From Brugia malayi (Eukaryota > Nematoda > Chromadorea > Rhabditida > Onchocercidae), in the NCBI RefSeq assembly GCF_000002995.4, contig NW_025062306.1, forward strand, positions 1 to 48,881: a DNA stretch of 48,881 nucleotides, in the 5' to 3' direction. The position numbers were made by a program, and so were the translations under genes. Positions within the stretch are counted from its first letter, which is position 1; every line of letters begins with the position of its first letter. The notes beneath the pieces were generated by a model, which searched no databases, was not told the DNA's origin, and worked only from the letters and a program-made list of their open reading frames with translations. This document shows, one piece after another, positions 34,868-47,500 of this stretch.

Positions 34868-37800
34868 ATTGTATTGCAAAAGAAAATTATAATAAGTGGT
34901 GCAACGAATTGCAAAATGAATACGTTCCTAAAACTTTAAAAATTTTTTTTGATATTTGCAACTTTCTTTGAACAGACGCTAAAATTATCAGCAGCCTTGG
35001 CTTTTGAACCTGCTGCAATAAATTTTGAAAAATACTAAGTAAATTATTGTTCTTACTGTAATTTGTCATTGTCCCCTGTCTTTGGTGAACAAATAACTAG
35101 AAAGTTAGATTGAGAGAGCAGAGCAAACAGCTTCTTAAATTATTTGCAAGATGCTACTGAAGTTTTTACAATGCACGCATTGATAACTTATCCCTATGGT
35201 ATGAAATGTTGTGAAAAGTCTTAAAGTTTCCCCTCCAATAATTGGCCAAAAGTATAATAATAAACCATATATAGTCCTTGTTATCAGAACCTCAATCTTC
35301 GGTGAAAAATTGGTCACAGAAATTCCCATATTTGATAAATCTTTGCTTAATGAACATAAGCAATGATATCACTGTTGCCAAAGCAAAATCCAGACTAATT
35401 ATTTTTATTCTTGGTCTAGAAAATGTCATAATACTCGTAAATGCAAGAAATAAAACATTATGAAGTTTTTCAAGATACAAATTGCTCTCTTGTCTTATAA
35501 GACATTTGAATTATCATATATCATTTCTCTTTCATCTTTCATCTCTTTCATTTTTATCTTTTCATGTCATTTTTTTGTTAATTTTAAAACCTTTCTTTTG
35601 TGCTTTTCTTCTTTTTGAGTCCTTAAAAATTCTTGCTTCGAGCTTCATCTTTTCTATCAACATAAAACACAACTCTTCCTTGCACTTTCGTTAGCTGCTC
35701 TTCATTTGAAAATATTAGTTTCTTCATTTGAAAAATATTACTATCTGAATTTATAGTGCGACCACTGGAATTTATTATAAAATTATTTCCTTAGTACCTT
35801 ACAGATAGTTAGACATGAAAACAGCTTATTTAGAAGGAAATAAGAAGTAGATGTAATTGTTAGAATTTCAAGAAGCAGGGATTTCCAAGTCTGTTAGGTT
35901 TAATACAAGATCAAAAGCCGACAAATCTTGCTAAAAAACTTTTGAAAAAATCTTTGAAAGGGAAATAAAAATTAAACATATATTAAGGCATTCAGATCTT
36001 AGTGTCCTTCATTTCATTTTTGACAAGAACTAATTTGTTATTCGCTTGAAAATTTTTTTGAAAAAATAAAGATAACAATTTATTCAATTCATAATTGAAT
36101 TGATAATTTGTGACCATGCGAAGAATATTTTTTTTTCAGCGAATGATAAGAAAGGATTGGAATAAATCCAATAAACAGTTTAAAAACATACTAGTGAACA
36201 ATTAAAAAATCCTAATAAACAGTTCAAAAAAATAGTAAAATTCAATTTTGCCATTTTTTTAAATGCATGTAAGTAAGTAGTGCAATTAATTAAAAATTAA
36301 AATTTGCAATTGAAAATAAATTTTAATTTGTAATTAAAAATTACAAATTAAATTAGTTTATGTCATAAATTTAATTTATTATTAGTATTATCATTATTAA
36401 TACTATTGTTATTTTTCATTATTATTAACATTATCCTTTTCACTCATAAATAATAAATTAAGATCTTTTCCCTTTCCCAGCAAATTAACAATGTCTAATT
36501 TTGAACAATAAAAAGTTTAACTATTTATTATCACTTGTAATAAAGAATAGCTTTGGAGAAAAAATCAGAAATATTGAGGAAAAAAACAGATAAAAGCTTT
36601 GAATTGCTACTGAAGAAGTTAAAGCTATAAAAACATTTCGTTTAAAAGCTATAAATAAAATAATAGAAGTAGAGCAGTAAATATTGCTTTGAATCGAGAA
36701 TAAATTAGTTTAGCTGTTGGCTATTTCTTTTCCTATTCTCTCAAAGGAAAAGGACATTCATCATTGAAAGAAGTTATGAATTGATTTTGCAGTTTAATTG
36801 AATTCAATAAAAGTATAATTATAACTGAATGTTTTTATTTCCACTTTTAAAAAATCTAACACCAAACGAATAAAAGTGAAACATTTAATAAGGTATCATA
36901 ATGAGTAGAAAAATTGTTCGAGTTTCGTAAATATCCTATTTTTATAGTTATTGCAAAATTGCTTACTTTTTTGTAGGAAAAGTAATTAAAATATAACGAT
37001 CAATAGCTATAGCAGTGAGAGTTAATGACGAAAAGCATAAACTTGCGCCCTGAAAGCATCGGAATTTGTCGTAGAAAAGGAAAGGTCTTGAAATGAACAA
37101 AGTCTCATCAATTATTGCCATTTATTTAATAACTGAATTTAAATTTCATCCAAGAATGGTTTGAATTTGTTAAATAATCGAATGGACGTAAAGAATCGAA
37201 ACTGATTTGTATTAAAGGTACAAAATAGCAATCAGCAAAAATCCATATTATGCTAAAAGCTGTAATTTGTGTTACTGTTCTGAAAACAATCGAAATAATG
37301 ACATCTGTCACTAATAGGCTGATAACAAATAAATTACGAACTGACTCAGTGATTTGATAATATAACTATATTACTAAGAACATCAAATCTGGAAACTGTT
37401 ATATTATAAATTCATGTGCTGAAAAAGTACATTGAAGAAATCGAAAGTAAAACACTGTTGTTATTAATGATTATGAGTGTTATTAATGAGTTTTGCGTGA
37501 TCTTGCTAATGAGAATGATCAGATAAGAAGATTTCGTTATCATATTTTTTTTAAGTTTAAAAAAAATTTTAAAAATTAACAATAATGAATTGTTTCAGCT
37601 ATTATATTGCTATTTCACTTTAATCCTCAATTTGATCTTTGAAGCAAGGAAACATGGTGACAATATTAAAAGCTTTCCGCAACTTTTAATAGAATTGTAT
37701 GACTTAAAAGTAAAATGCTCCACTGAATTTTTTAAAAAATTAATATGATAATAAGTTCGTAAATGCAAAAAAAAAAGATCATTATTGGTAATAAAGAAAT

Positions 37801-40244
37801 TAAGTCGGAATGATTCATTCAAAGACACGGAGTTTGGTAGCACTTTTATTGCTAATAATGAAACTATTATTAGCGGACATTCAGAAGAAGAATTCCACTT
37901 CTGCTGCTTATCCAACAAAAAAACAACAATAAACAGTGAAAGAAAAGTATTGAAGTAAATTCCAGAATATCGCCTCGAAAAAAGATTTGCGATATAATGT
38001 AAAGAATCTTATTTAGTGATGACAGTTTACAAATGGCGCAGAGATTAGAATTGATACACATTCTAAAAGCAGTAGTATAGGCTTGCGAAGGAGAAAAGAT
38101 GAAGAGATAACGAAGTTGGTTGGTTTTGCGATTTCAGTACAAAACGAAAATAAACTTTGATTATTGCATGTGATGCGAACTATGTATTAAAAATCCTAAA
38201 GCATTGGAACAACTTTTGCAAAGACTGAATTTATTTGCAAAATCCTTCTCAGATGATAGTTCTCCAATTTGTTGCAACCTTGAAATAACTGGTGAACAAT
38301 CATAAGCATTAATTGAAGTATAAGCAAACGATAAACGATATAAAATATATATTTTAATAAAAGTCAATAATACATCCTTTGTTTTGGAATGATCTACTTA
38401 TTATTTACCTGGCCAGTGTAATACCTACAAATGAATTCTTAATAACTCTCTGCATAATTCTAAAGTTGTTATTTTTGAAATTAAATTTTTTGACTACAAT
38501 ATTTGTTGTTACAAATAACTTTTGGAATGACTCCTATTAATATTAAAGTTTTTTACTCTTATGAGGATGTCAAACAAATATACTAATTCCTCAAATTTTA
38601 ATATAACTCCAAATTTGCCAGCAGCAAATTCATACCATTTGATATGATTTTAAAAAGTAAGATTGTTTTACAGTTCATCACTGTCATTCAATTTTTTTTT
38701 TTACAGATGCAATAATTAGCAAGAGAAAGTTCGAAAATCCCTCATTCAGAAAATGAAAACAAACCAACAGGCATTTATTTAAAAATTGGAAGTAAGAAAT
38801 GAGAACAGGATACAGCAGAATTAAATAGAGACTTGCGATGAAATGAAGATTTAATAATTTGCCGAGAAACCATCAGCTGTTTTACATACCATCTTTTGAA
38901 TGTTTTTCATCTTCCACTAATTAAATAAAAGCTTTATTATATGAAAAATTTGACAACAAGAATTATATAAGTAAAGTGAGCAAAGAATATTTTAAGAAAA
39001 AAGTGATTTTGTGATTTTATTTTATATTTTATATTGCTTTAGTTGTAACACGCCAATTGAACAGTCAGAAAACATGAAGGAAAGATGAAAGAACATAAAA
39101 AAAGATAATTGTTAAATAGAAAAAAGATGAGGAAGAACTGCATTTATATATTGAATATTGAAAGGAAGAGAGGTTCTGCTTTGATTATGTTAACAGTTTA
39201 TCTTTGTTTACTTTGTTATTCTCAAGCGATTTTTTTTTTAATCGCTATATTAAAAGAGATTTATTGCTGAAATTGCGAGTAATATTAAAATCAAGTAAAA
39301 TAATGTCAATGTGAATAAAATAATTAAGTTCCTCTTTTATGCGTCATGAAGCTAATTCTAAAGGATATTTCAAAAATCTTGATAAGATTTTGGAAAAATT
39401 ATGTGAAACAAATAAAATAAATTAAAAAAATACAGGTTGGACGATGCAGCATTATCATTTGGAAGAATACATTGGAAATATAGTTTTCGAAATTTAGATG
39501 TTTTAAATTTTCAATTTGCTTACATTTTCAAAAAATGATAAAGCAGCAGTTTCTTGTCGCTAATTTTTTGTCTAAAATTGCTCTTGATTATTACTATTGT
39601 CTGTGCGGTAGTAATACAGCTGTCGAAAAAATTGCTACCGTGATTGATCAAGATTGAAATAATGTTTTAAAATATTAAATTTCTTTAAAGAACAGGGAAT
39701 GCTTTTGAAGGAAGAGGAAATTCAAAAGCCTATTTCAATATTCAGTTTGAAGGAGAAACTCTTATCAATACTGCTATCATCATCAGACAGGAAATGAACT
39801 ACAATCAATAAGTAATAGAAATAAATCTAATAAATTCTAAAAGAAACGAGATAGCACCTTCAATGAGGCCGTAAGTTAATTAATAAACTTGCACTTTTTT
39901 CACAAAACATATTTTAAAAATATTTTAAATTTACAATACATTTTTTACAGTTTCAAGTTTTACAATGTTCTGGGGATCCTGGGGATTCATCCATCGCATC
40001 ATCTCAATTGAAAATAAGTTAGTGAGTTCCTTGTGGAATTCTTATACTGCAATAGGTAGTGGTGAGTTCTTAGTTTATCTAAAGTCCGACATATCTTTGC
40101 TTTGAAAATTTCAAAATGTCAGCTAAAGATTTGAAAAAGATCGAAAGATCGAAATATGTTAGTTGAATCGTCCAGAGATTTGAAAATGGATTGAAACACA
40201 TTCCATACAATAACATATAAAAAAGAATGTGTAAACATACTAAC
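34868..40244. other. AT-rich intergenic stretch
   Basis: No supportable gene. It contains a pyrimidine-rich patch at about 35480-35660 and a perfect 14-bp inverted repeat with a 3-base loop at 36322-36352. Several short minus-strand frames (37126-38367) have no family features. Confidence 0.4.
36322..36352. repeat. Perfect 14-bp inverted repeat, AAA loop
   Basis: TTTAATTTGTAATT at 36322-36335 and its exact reverse complement at 36339-36352 can form an AT-rich hairpin. Confidence 0.8.
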
Positions 40245-40645
40245 TGTCGTGAAAGGTTTTCTCGTTGATATTCGAATAGTTGCAATACAGTAGGAAGAAA
40301 AAAAACGCAAACGTAGTATTAATAAACAGAGTAGTAAAAGAAGAGAGAATAAATTTATAATAAAGAAGAAGATCGGAGGAATTTGGTTAACAGAGTAGTA
40401 GTCGACAATGATGATAATTAATTGTTTTGTTTATTAGAATTGAATTTATATGAGTGAGAATTGGGCGTGTTATTGTGTGAAGAATTCGAGGTGTTTACAA
40501 AGAAAAGATTAAAATGAAAGCTAATTTTAATTTTACATAAAAATCATATGTGTGAACACCGTAGGATTGTTTACAATTTAAAAAGGAGAGATGATTTATG
40601 ATACTATGAAATTAGTTAGAAGTTTTCGCGAAATTATAATTCACG
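40245..40645 (+). repeat. Dispersed repeat family, copy 2
   Basis: This is the diverged partner of the repeat at 34321-34867 and lacks most of its internal duplication. The terminal hairpin is damaged here (TTCACG instead of TTCGCG at 40640-40645). Confidence 0.8.
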
Positions 40646-40974
40646 ACACTAAGTTATAATATTTGTCAAGAGAGTGAAAATCTGATGACAACAATTGTGC
40701 TAATTGCTTTTTCGTTGTTTCAGCAGTAATTTTTCGAAGATTTAGAATGAAATTTGTAAAGTGAATAGATTTTTGATTTGTAAAATTATAGTTTTCTTTT
40801 TTTTAAGCACTTGCTTCTATTCCTTGCAAATAAATGACGGAATAAATCGCAATATTTTGTCAAAAATACGATAACTATAGCAAGACTTAAATGTTGGTAG
40901 TATGAGAATAAGAGGATTAAAACTCAAAAAATAATGTTTATTAAATGACAAAGTGTATTATACTCAAAGATATA

Positions 40975-41290
40975 AAACCGTGATTCATAAATCATGGATG
41001 TATGATATTCAGACCGTTACTAACAATTCATGGATCTATGATCCTCCGAATATAGAATCGTAAATTATATCTGTACATGCATTGTATTTGGACGAATACA
41101 AATGCGATTAACAATTAATGGATCTATGATATTCAAACCGCTATTCACAGTTAATGGATGTATGATACTCAGATCATTATTTACAATTCATGGACGTATG
41201 TTACTAAGACATATACAATCGTGATTTACATTGCATGGATGAATGATATTCAGACGTTATTCACAAATCATGGATGTATGATACTCAGAC
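40975..41290 (-). repeat. Degenerate ~35-bp tandem repeats, reverse complement of the array at 6769-7300
   Basis: Units such as TCATGGATGTATGATACTCA followed by GAC and a CGTTATTCACAA-like end are the reverse complement of the unit in the left retroelement tail. About eight imperfect units are visible, more diverged than those on the left. Confidence 0.88.
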
Positions 41291-41520
41291 GAATACAACT
41301 GTGATTAAAAATTTATGGATGTATGGTGCTCAGACGAATATAACTGTGATTAACAAGTCATGAATGTATGATGCTCAGACGAATATAACTGTGATTAACA
41401 AGTCATGAATGTATGACGCTCAGACGAATATAACTGTGATTAACAAGTCATGAATGTATGATGCTCAGACGAATATAACTGTGATTAACAAGTCATGAAT
41501 GTATGATTCTCAGACGAATA
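41291..41520 (-). repeat. Homogenised 45-bp tandem sub-array
   Basis: A 45-bp derivative of the inverted 35-bp unit (GAATATAACTGTGATTAACA followed by AGTCATGAATGTATGATGCT and CAGAC) starts at 41291 (slightly diverged), 41336, 41381, 41426 and 41471. A five-base stub at 41516 runs straight into the 54/62-bp satellite. The last four copies differ by only a few bases. Confidence 0.93.
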
Positions 41521-44500
41521 TTAATTCATGCCACTTCTCTGCAAATATAACAATATCACTAGAAGATATTTTGATTACTTCATTAACTCATACCATTTCT
41601 CTACCAATATAACAAGATCACTAGAAGATATTTTGATTACTTCATAAACTTTTTTTATACCACTTCTCTGCAAATATAACAACATCACTAGAAAACATTT
41701 TGATTACTTCATTAACTCATACCATTTCTCTACCAATATAACAATATCACTAGAAGACGTTTTGATTACTTCATTAACTCATACCATTTCTCTACAGACA
41801 TTACAATATCACTAGAAGACATTTTGATTAATTCATGCCCCTTCTCTGCAAATATAACAATATCACTAGAAGACATTTTGATTACTTCATTAACTCACAC
41901 CATTTCTCTACAGATATAACAATATCACTTGAAGACATTTTGCTTAATTCATGCCCCTTCTCTGCAAATATAACAATATCTGAGAAGACGTTTTGATCAA
42001 TTCATTAACTCATACCATTTCTCTACTGATTTTACAATATCACTAGAAGACATTTTGATTAATTCATGCCACTTCTCTGCAAATATAACAATATCACTAG
42101 AAGACATTATGATTACATCATTAACTCATACCATTATTCTACAGATATAACAATATCACTAGAAGACATTTTGATTAATTCATGCCCCTTCTCTGCAAAT
42201 ATAACAATATCACTAGAAGACGTTTTAATTACTTCATTAACTCATACCATTTCTCTACCAATATAACAAGATCACTAGAAGACATTTTGATTACTTCATT
42301 AACTCATACCATTTCTCTACAGATATTACAATATCACTAGAAGACATTTTGATTAATTCATGCCACTTCTCTGCAAATATAACAATATCACAAGAAGACA
42401 TTTCGATTACTTCATTTACTCATACCATTTCTCTACAGATATAACAATATCACTAGAAGACATTTTGATAAAATCTTGCCCCTTCTCTGCAAATATAACA
42501 ATGTCACTAGAAGACATTTTGATTACTTCATTAACTCATACCACTTCTGCACATATATATCAAGATCACTAGAAGATATTTTGATTAATTCATTAACTCA
42601 TACTTATTCTCCACAGATACAACAATATCACTAGAAGATATTTTTATTAATTCATGCCATTTCTCTGCAAATATAACAATATCACTAGAAGGCATTTTGA
42701 TTAATTCATGCCATTTCTCTGCAAATATAACAATATCACTAGAAGACGTTTTAATTACTTCATTAACTCATACCATTTCTCTACCAATATAACAAGATCA
42801 CTAGAAGACATTTTGATTACTTCATTAACTCATACCATTATTCTACAGATATAACAATATCACTAGAAGACATTTTGATTAATTCATGCCACTTCTCTGC
42901 AAATATAACAATATCACTAGAAGACATTTTGATTACTTCATTTACTCATACCATTTCTCTACAGATATAACAATATCACTAGAAGACATTTTGATTAATT
43001 CATGCCACTTCTCTGCAAATATAACAATATCACTAGAAGACATTTTGATTACTTTATTAACTCATACCATTATTCTACAGATATAACAATATCACTAGAA
43101 GACATTTGGATTAATTCATGCCATTTCTCTGCAAATATAACAATATCACTGGAAGACATTTTGATTAATTCATTAACTCATATCATTTCTTTGCAGATAT
43201 AGCATTTCACTAAAGTCATTCGGATCAATTCATGCCATTTCTCTGCTAATATAACAAGATCACTAGAAGATATTTTGATTACTTCATTTACTCATACCAT
43301 TTCTCTACAGATATAACAATATCACTAGAAGACATTTTGATAAAATCTTGCCCCTTCTCTGCAAATATAACAATGTCACTAGAAGACATTTTGATTACTT
43401 CATTAACTCATACCATTTCTCGACATATATATCATGATCACTAGACGATATTTTGATTAATTCATTAACTCATACCATTTCTCTACAGATATAACAATAT
43501 CACTAGAAGACATTTTGATTAATTCATGCCACTTCTCTGCAAATATAACAATATCACTAGAAGACATTTTGATTACTTCATTTACTCATACCATTTCTCT
43601 ACAGATATAACAATATCACTAGAAGACATTTTGATTACTTCATTTACTCATACCATTTCTCTACAGATATAACAATATCACTAGAAGACATTTTGATTAA
43701 TTCATGCCACTTCTCTGCAAATATAACAATATCACTAGAAGACATTATGATTACATCATTAACTCATACCATTATTCTACAGATATAACAATATCACTAG
43801 AAGACATTTTGATTAATTCATGCCCCTTCTCTGCAAATATAACAATATCACTAGAAGACGTTTTAATTACTTCATTAACTCATACCATTTCTCTACCAAT
43901 ATAACAAGATCACTAGAAGACATTTGGATTAATTCATGCCACTTCTCTGCAAATATAACAATATCACTGGAAGACATTTTGATTAATTCATTAACTCATA
44001 TCATTTCTTTGCAGATATAGCATTTCACTAAAGTCATTCGGATTAATTCATGCCATTTCTCTACCAATATAACAAGATCACTAGAAGACATTTTGATCAC
44101 TTCATTAACTCATACCATTTCTCTACAGATATTACAATATCACTAGAAGACATTTTGATTAATTCATGCCACTTCTCTGCAAATATAACAATATCACAAG
44201 AAGACATTTCGATTACTTCATTTACTCATACCATTTCTCTACCAATATAACAATATCACTAGAAGACGTTTTGATTACTTCATTAACTCATACCATTTCT
44301 CTACAGACATTACAATATCACTAGAAGACATTTTGATTAATTCATGCCCCTTCTCTGCAAATATAACAATATCACTAGAAGACGTTTTAATTACTTCATT
44401 AACTCATACCATTTCTCTACCAATATAACAAGATCACTAGAAGATTTTTTATTAATTCATGCCATTTCTCTGCAAATACAACAATATCACTAGAAGACAT

Positions 44501-47500
44501 TTTGATTAATTCATGCCATTTCACTGCAAATATAACAATATCACTAGAAGAAATATTGATTAAATCATAAACTAATACTTATTCCCCACAGATATAACAA
44601 TATCACTAGAAGATATTTTTATTAATTCATGCCATTTCTCTGCAAATATAACAATATCACTAGAAGACATTTTGATTAATTCATGCCACTTCTCTGCAAA
44701 TATAACAATATCACTAGAAGACATTTTGATTACTTCATTTCCTCATACCATTTCTCTACAGATATAACAATATCACTAGAAGACATTTGGATTAATTCAT
44801 GCCACTTCTCTGCAAATATAACAATGTCACTAGAAGACATTTTGATTACTTCATTAACTCATACCACTTCTCTACATATATATCAAGATCACTAGAAGAT
44901 ATTTTGATTAATTCATTAACTCATACTTATTCTCCACAGATACAACAATATCACTAGAAGATATTTTTATTAATTCATGCCATTTCTCTGCAAATATAAC
45001 AATATCACAAGAAGACATTTTGATTAATTCATGCCATTTCTCTGCAAATATAACAATATCACTAGAAGACGTTTTAATTACTTCATTAACTCATACCATT
45101 TCTCTACCAATATAACAAGATCACTAGAAGACATTTTGATTACTTCATTAACTCATACCATTATTCTACAGATATAACAATATCACTAGAAGACATTTTG
45201 ATTAATTCATGCCACTTCTCTGCAAATATAACAATATCACTAGAAGACATTTTGATTACTTCATTTACTCATACCATTTCTCTACAGATATAACAATATC
45301 ACTAAAAGACATTTTGATTAATTCATGCCACTTCTCTGCAAATATAACAATATCACTAGAAGACATTTTGATTACTTTATTAACTCATACCATTTTTCTA
45401 CAGATATAACAATATCACTAGAAGACATTTTGATTAATTCATGCCCCTTCTCTGCAAATATAACAATATCACTAGAAGACGTTTTAATTACTTCATTAAC
45501 TCATACCATTTCTCTACCAATATAACAAGATCACTAGAAGACATTTTGATTACTTCATTAACTCATACCATTTCTCTACAGATATTACAATATCACTAGA
45601 AGACATTTTGATTAATTCATGCCACTTCTCTGCAAATATAACAATATCACAAGAAGACATTTCGATTACTTCATTTACTCATACCATTTCTCTACAGATA
45701 TAACAATATCACTAGAAGACATTTTGATAAAATCTTGCCCCTTCTCTGCAAATATAACAATGTCACTAGAAGACATTTTGATTACTTCATTAACTCATAC
45801 CATTTCTCTACAGATATAACAATATCACTAGAAGACATTTTGATTAATTCATGCCACTTCTCTGCAAATATAACAATATCACTAGAAGACATTTTGATTA
45901 CTTTATTAACTCATACCATTATTCTACAGATATAACAATATCACTAGAAGACATTTGGATTAATTCATGCCACTTCTCTGCAAATATAACAATATCACAA
46001 GAAGACATTTCGATTACTTCATTTACTCATACCATTTCTCTACCAATATAACAATATCACTAGAAGACGTTTTGATTACTTCATTAACTCATACCATTTC
46101 TCTACAGACATTACAATATCACTAGAAGACATTTTGATTAATTCATGCCCCTTCTCTGCAAATATAACAATATCACTAGAAGACGATTTTGATTACTTCA
46201 TTAACTCATACCATTTCTCTACAGATATAACAATATCACTTGAAGACATTTTGCTTAATTCATGCCCCTTCTCTGCAAATATAACAATATCTGAGAAGAC
46301 GTTTTGATCAATTCATTAACTCATACCATTTCTCTACTGATTTAACAATATCACTAGAAGACATTTTGATTAATTCATGCCACTTCTCTGCAAATATAAC
46401 AATATCACTAGAAGACATTTTGATTACTTCATTAACTCATACCATTATTCTACAGATATAACAATATCACTAGAAGACATTTTGATTAATTCATGCCCCT
46501 TCTCTGCAAATATAACAATATCACTAGAAGACGTTTTAATTACTTCATTAACTCATACCATTTCTCTACCAATATAACAAGATCACTAGAAGACATTGAT
46601 TACTTCATTAACTCATACCATTTCTCTACAGATATTACAATATCACTAGAAGACATTTTGATTAATTCATGCCACTTCTCTGCAAATATAACAATATCAC
46701 AAGAAGACATTTCGATTACTTCATTTACTCATACCATTTCTCTACAGATATAACAATATCACTAGAAGACATTTTGATTAATTCATGCCCCTTCTCTGCA
46801 AATATAACAATATCACTAGAAGACATTTTGATTACTTCATTAACTCATACCACTTCTCTACATATATATCAAGATCACTAGAAGATATTTTGATTAATTC
46901 ATTAACTCATACTTATTCTCCACAGATACAACAATATCACTAGAAGATATTTTGATTAATTCATGCCATTTCTCTGCAAATATAACAATATCACTAGAAG
47001 ACATTTTGATTAATTCATGCCACTTCTCTGCAAATATAACAATATCACTAGAAGACATTATGATTACTTCATTAACTCATACCATTTCTCTACAGATATA
47101 ACAATATCACTTGAAGACATTTTGCTTAATTCATGCCCCTTCTCTGCAAATATAACAATATCACTAGAAGACGTTTTGATTACTTCATTAACTCATACCA
47201 TTTCTCTACCAATATAACAAGATCACTAGAAGACATTTTGATTACTTCATTAACTCATACCATTTCTCTACAGATATTACAATATCACTAGAAGACATTT
47301 TGATTAATTCATGCCACTTCTCTGCAAATATAACAATATCACTAGAAGACATTTTGATTACTTCATTAACTCATACCATTTCTCTACAGATATAACAATA
47401 TCACTAGAAGACATTTTGATTAATTCATGCCCCTTCTCTGCAAATATAACAATATCACTAGAAGACATTTTGATTACTTCATTAACTCATACCATTTCTC

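Noticed and set aside
37126..38367. A cluster of minus-strand ORFs of 61-102 codons
   Set aside because: No family motifs, no consistent splice phases among them, and low-complexity AT-driven composition.
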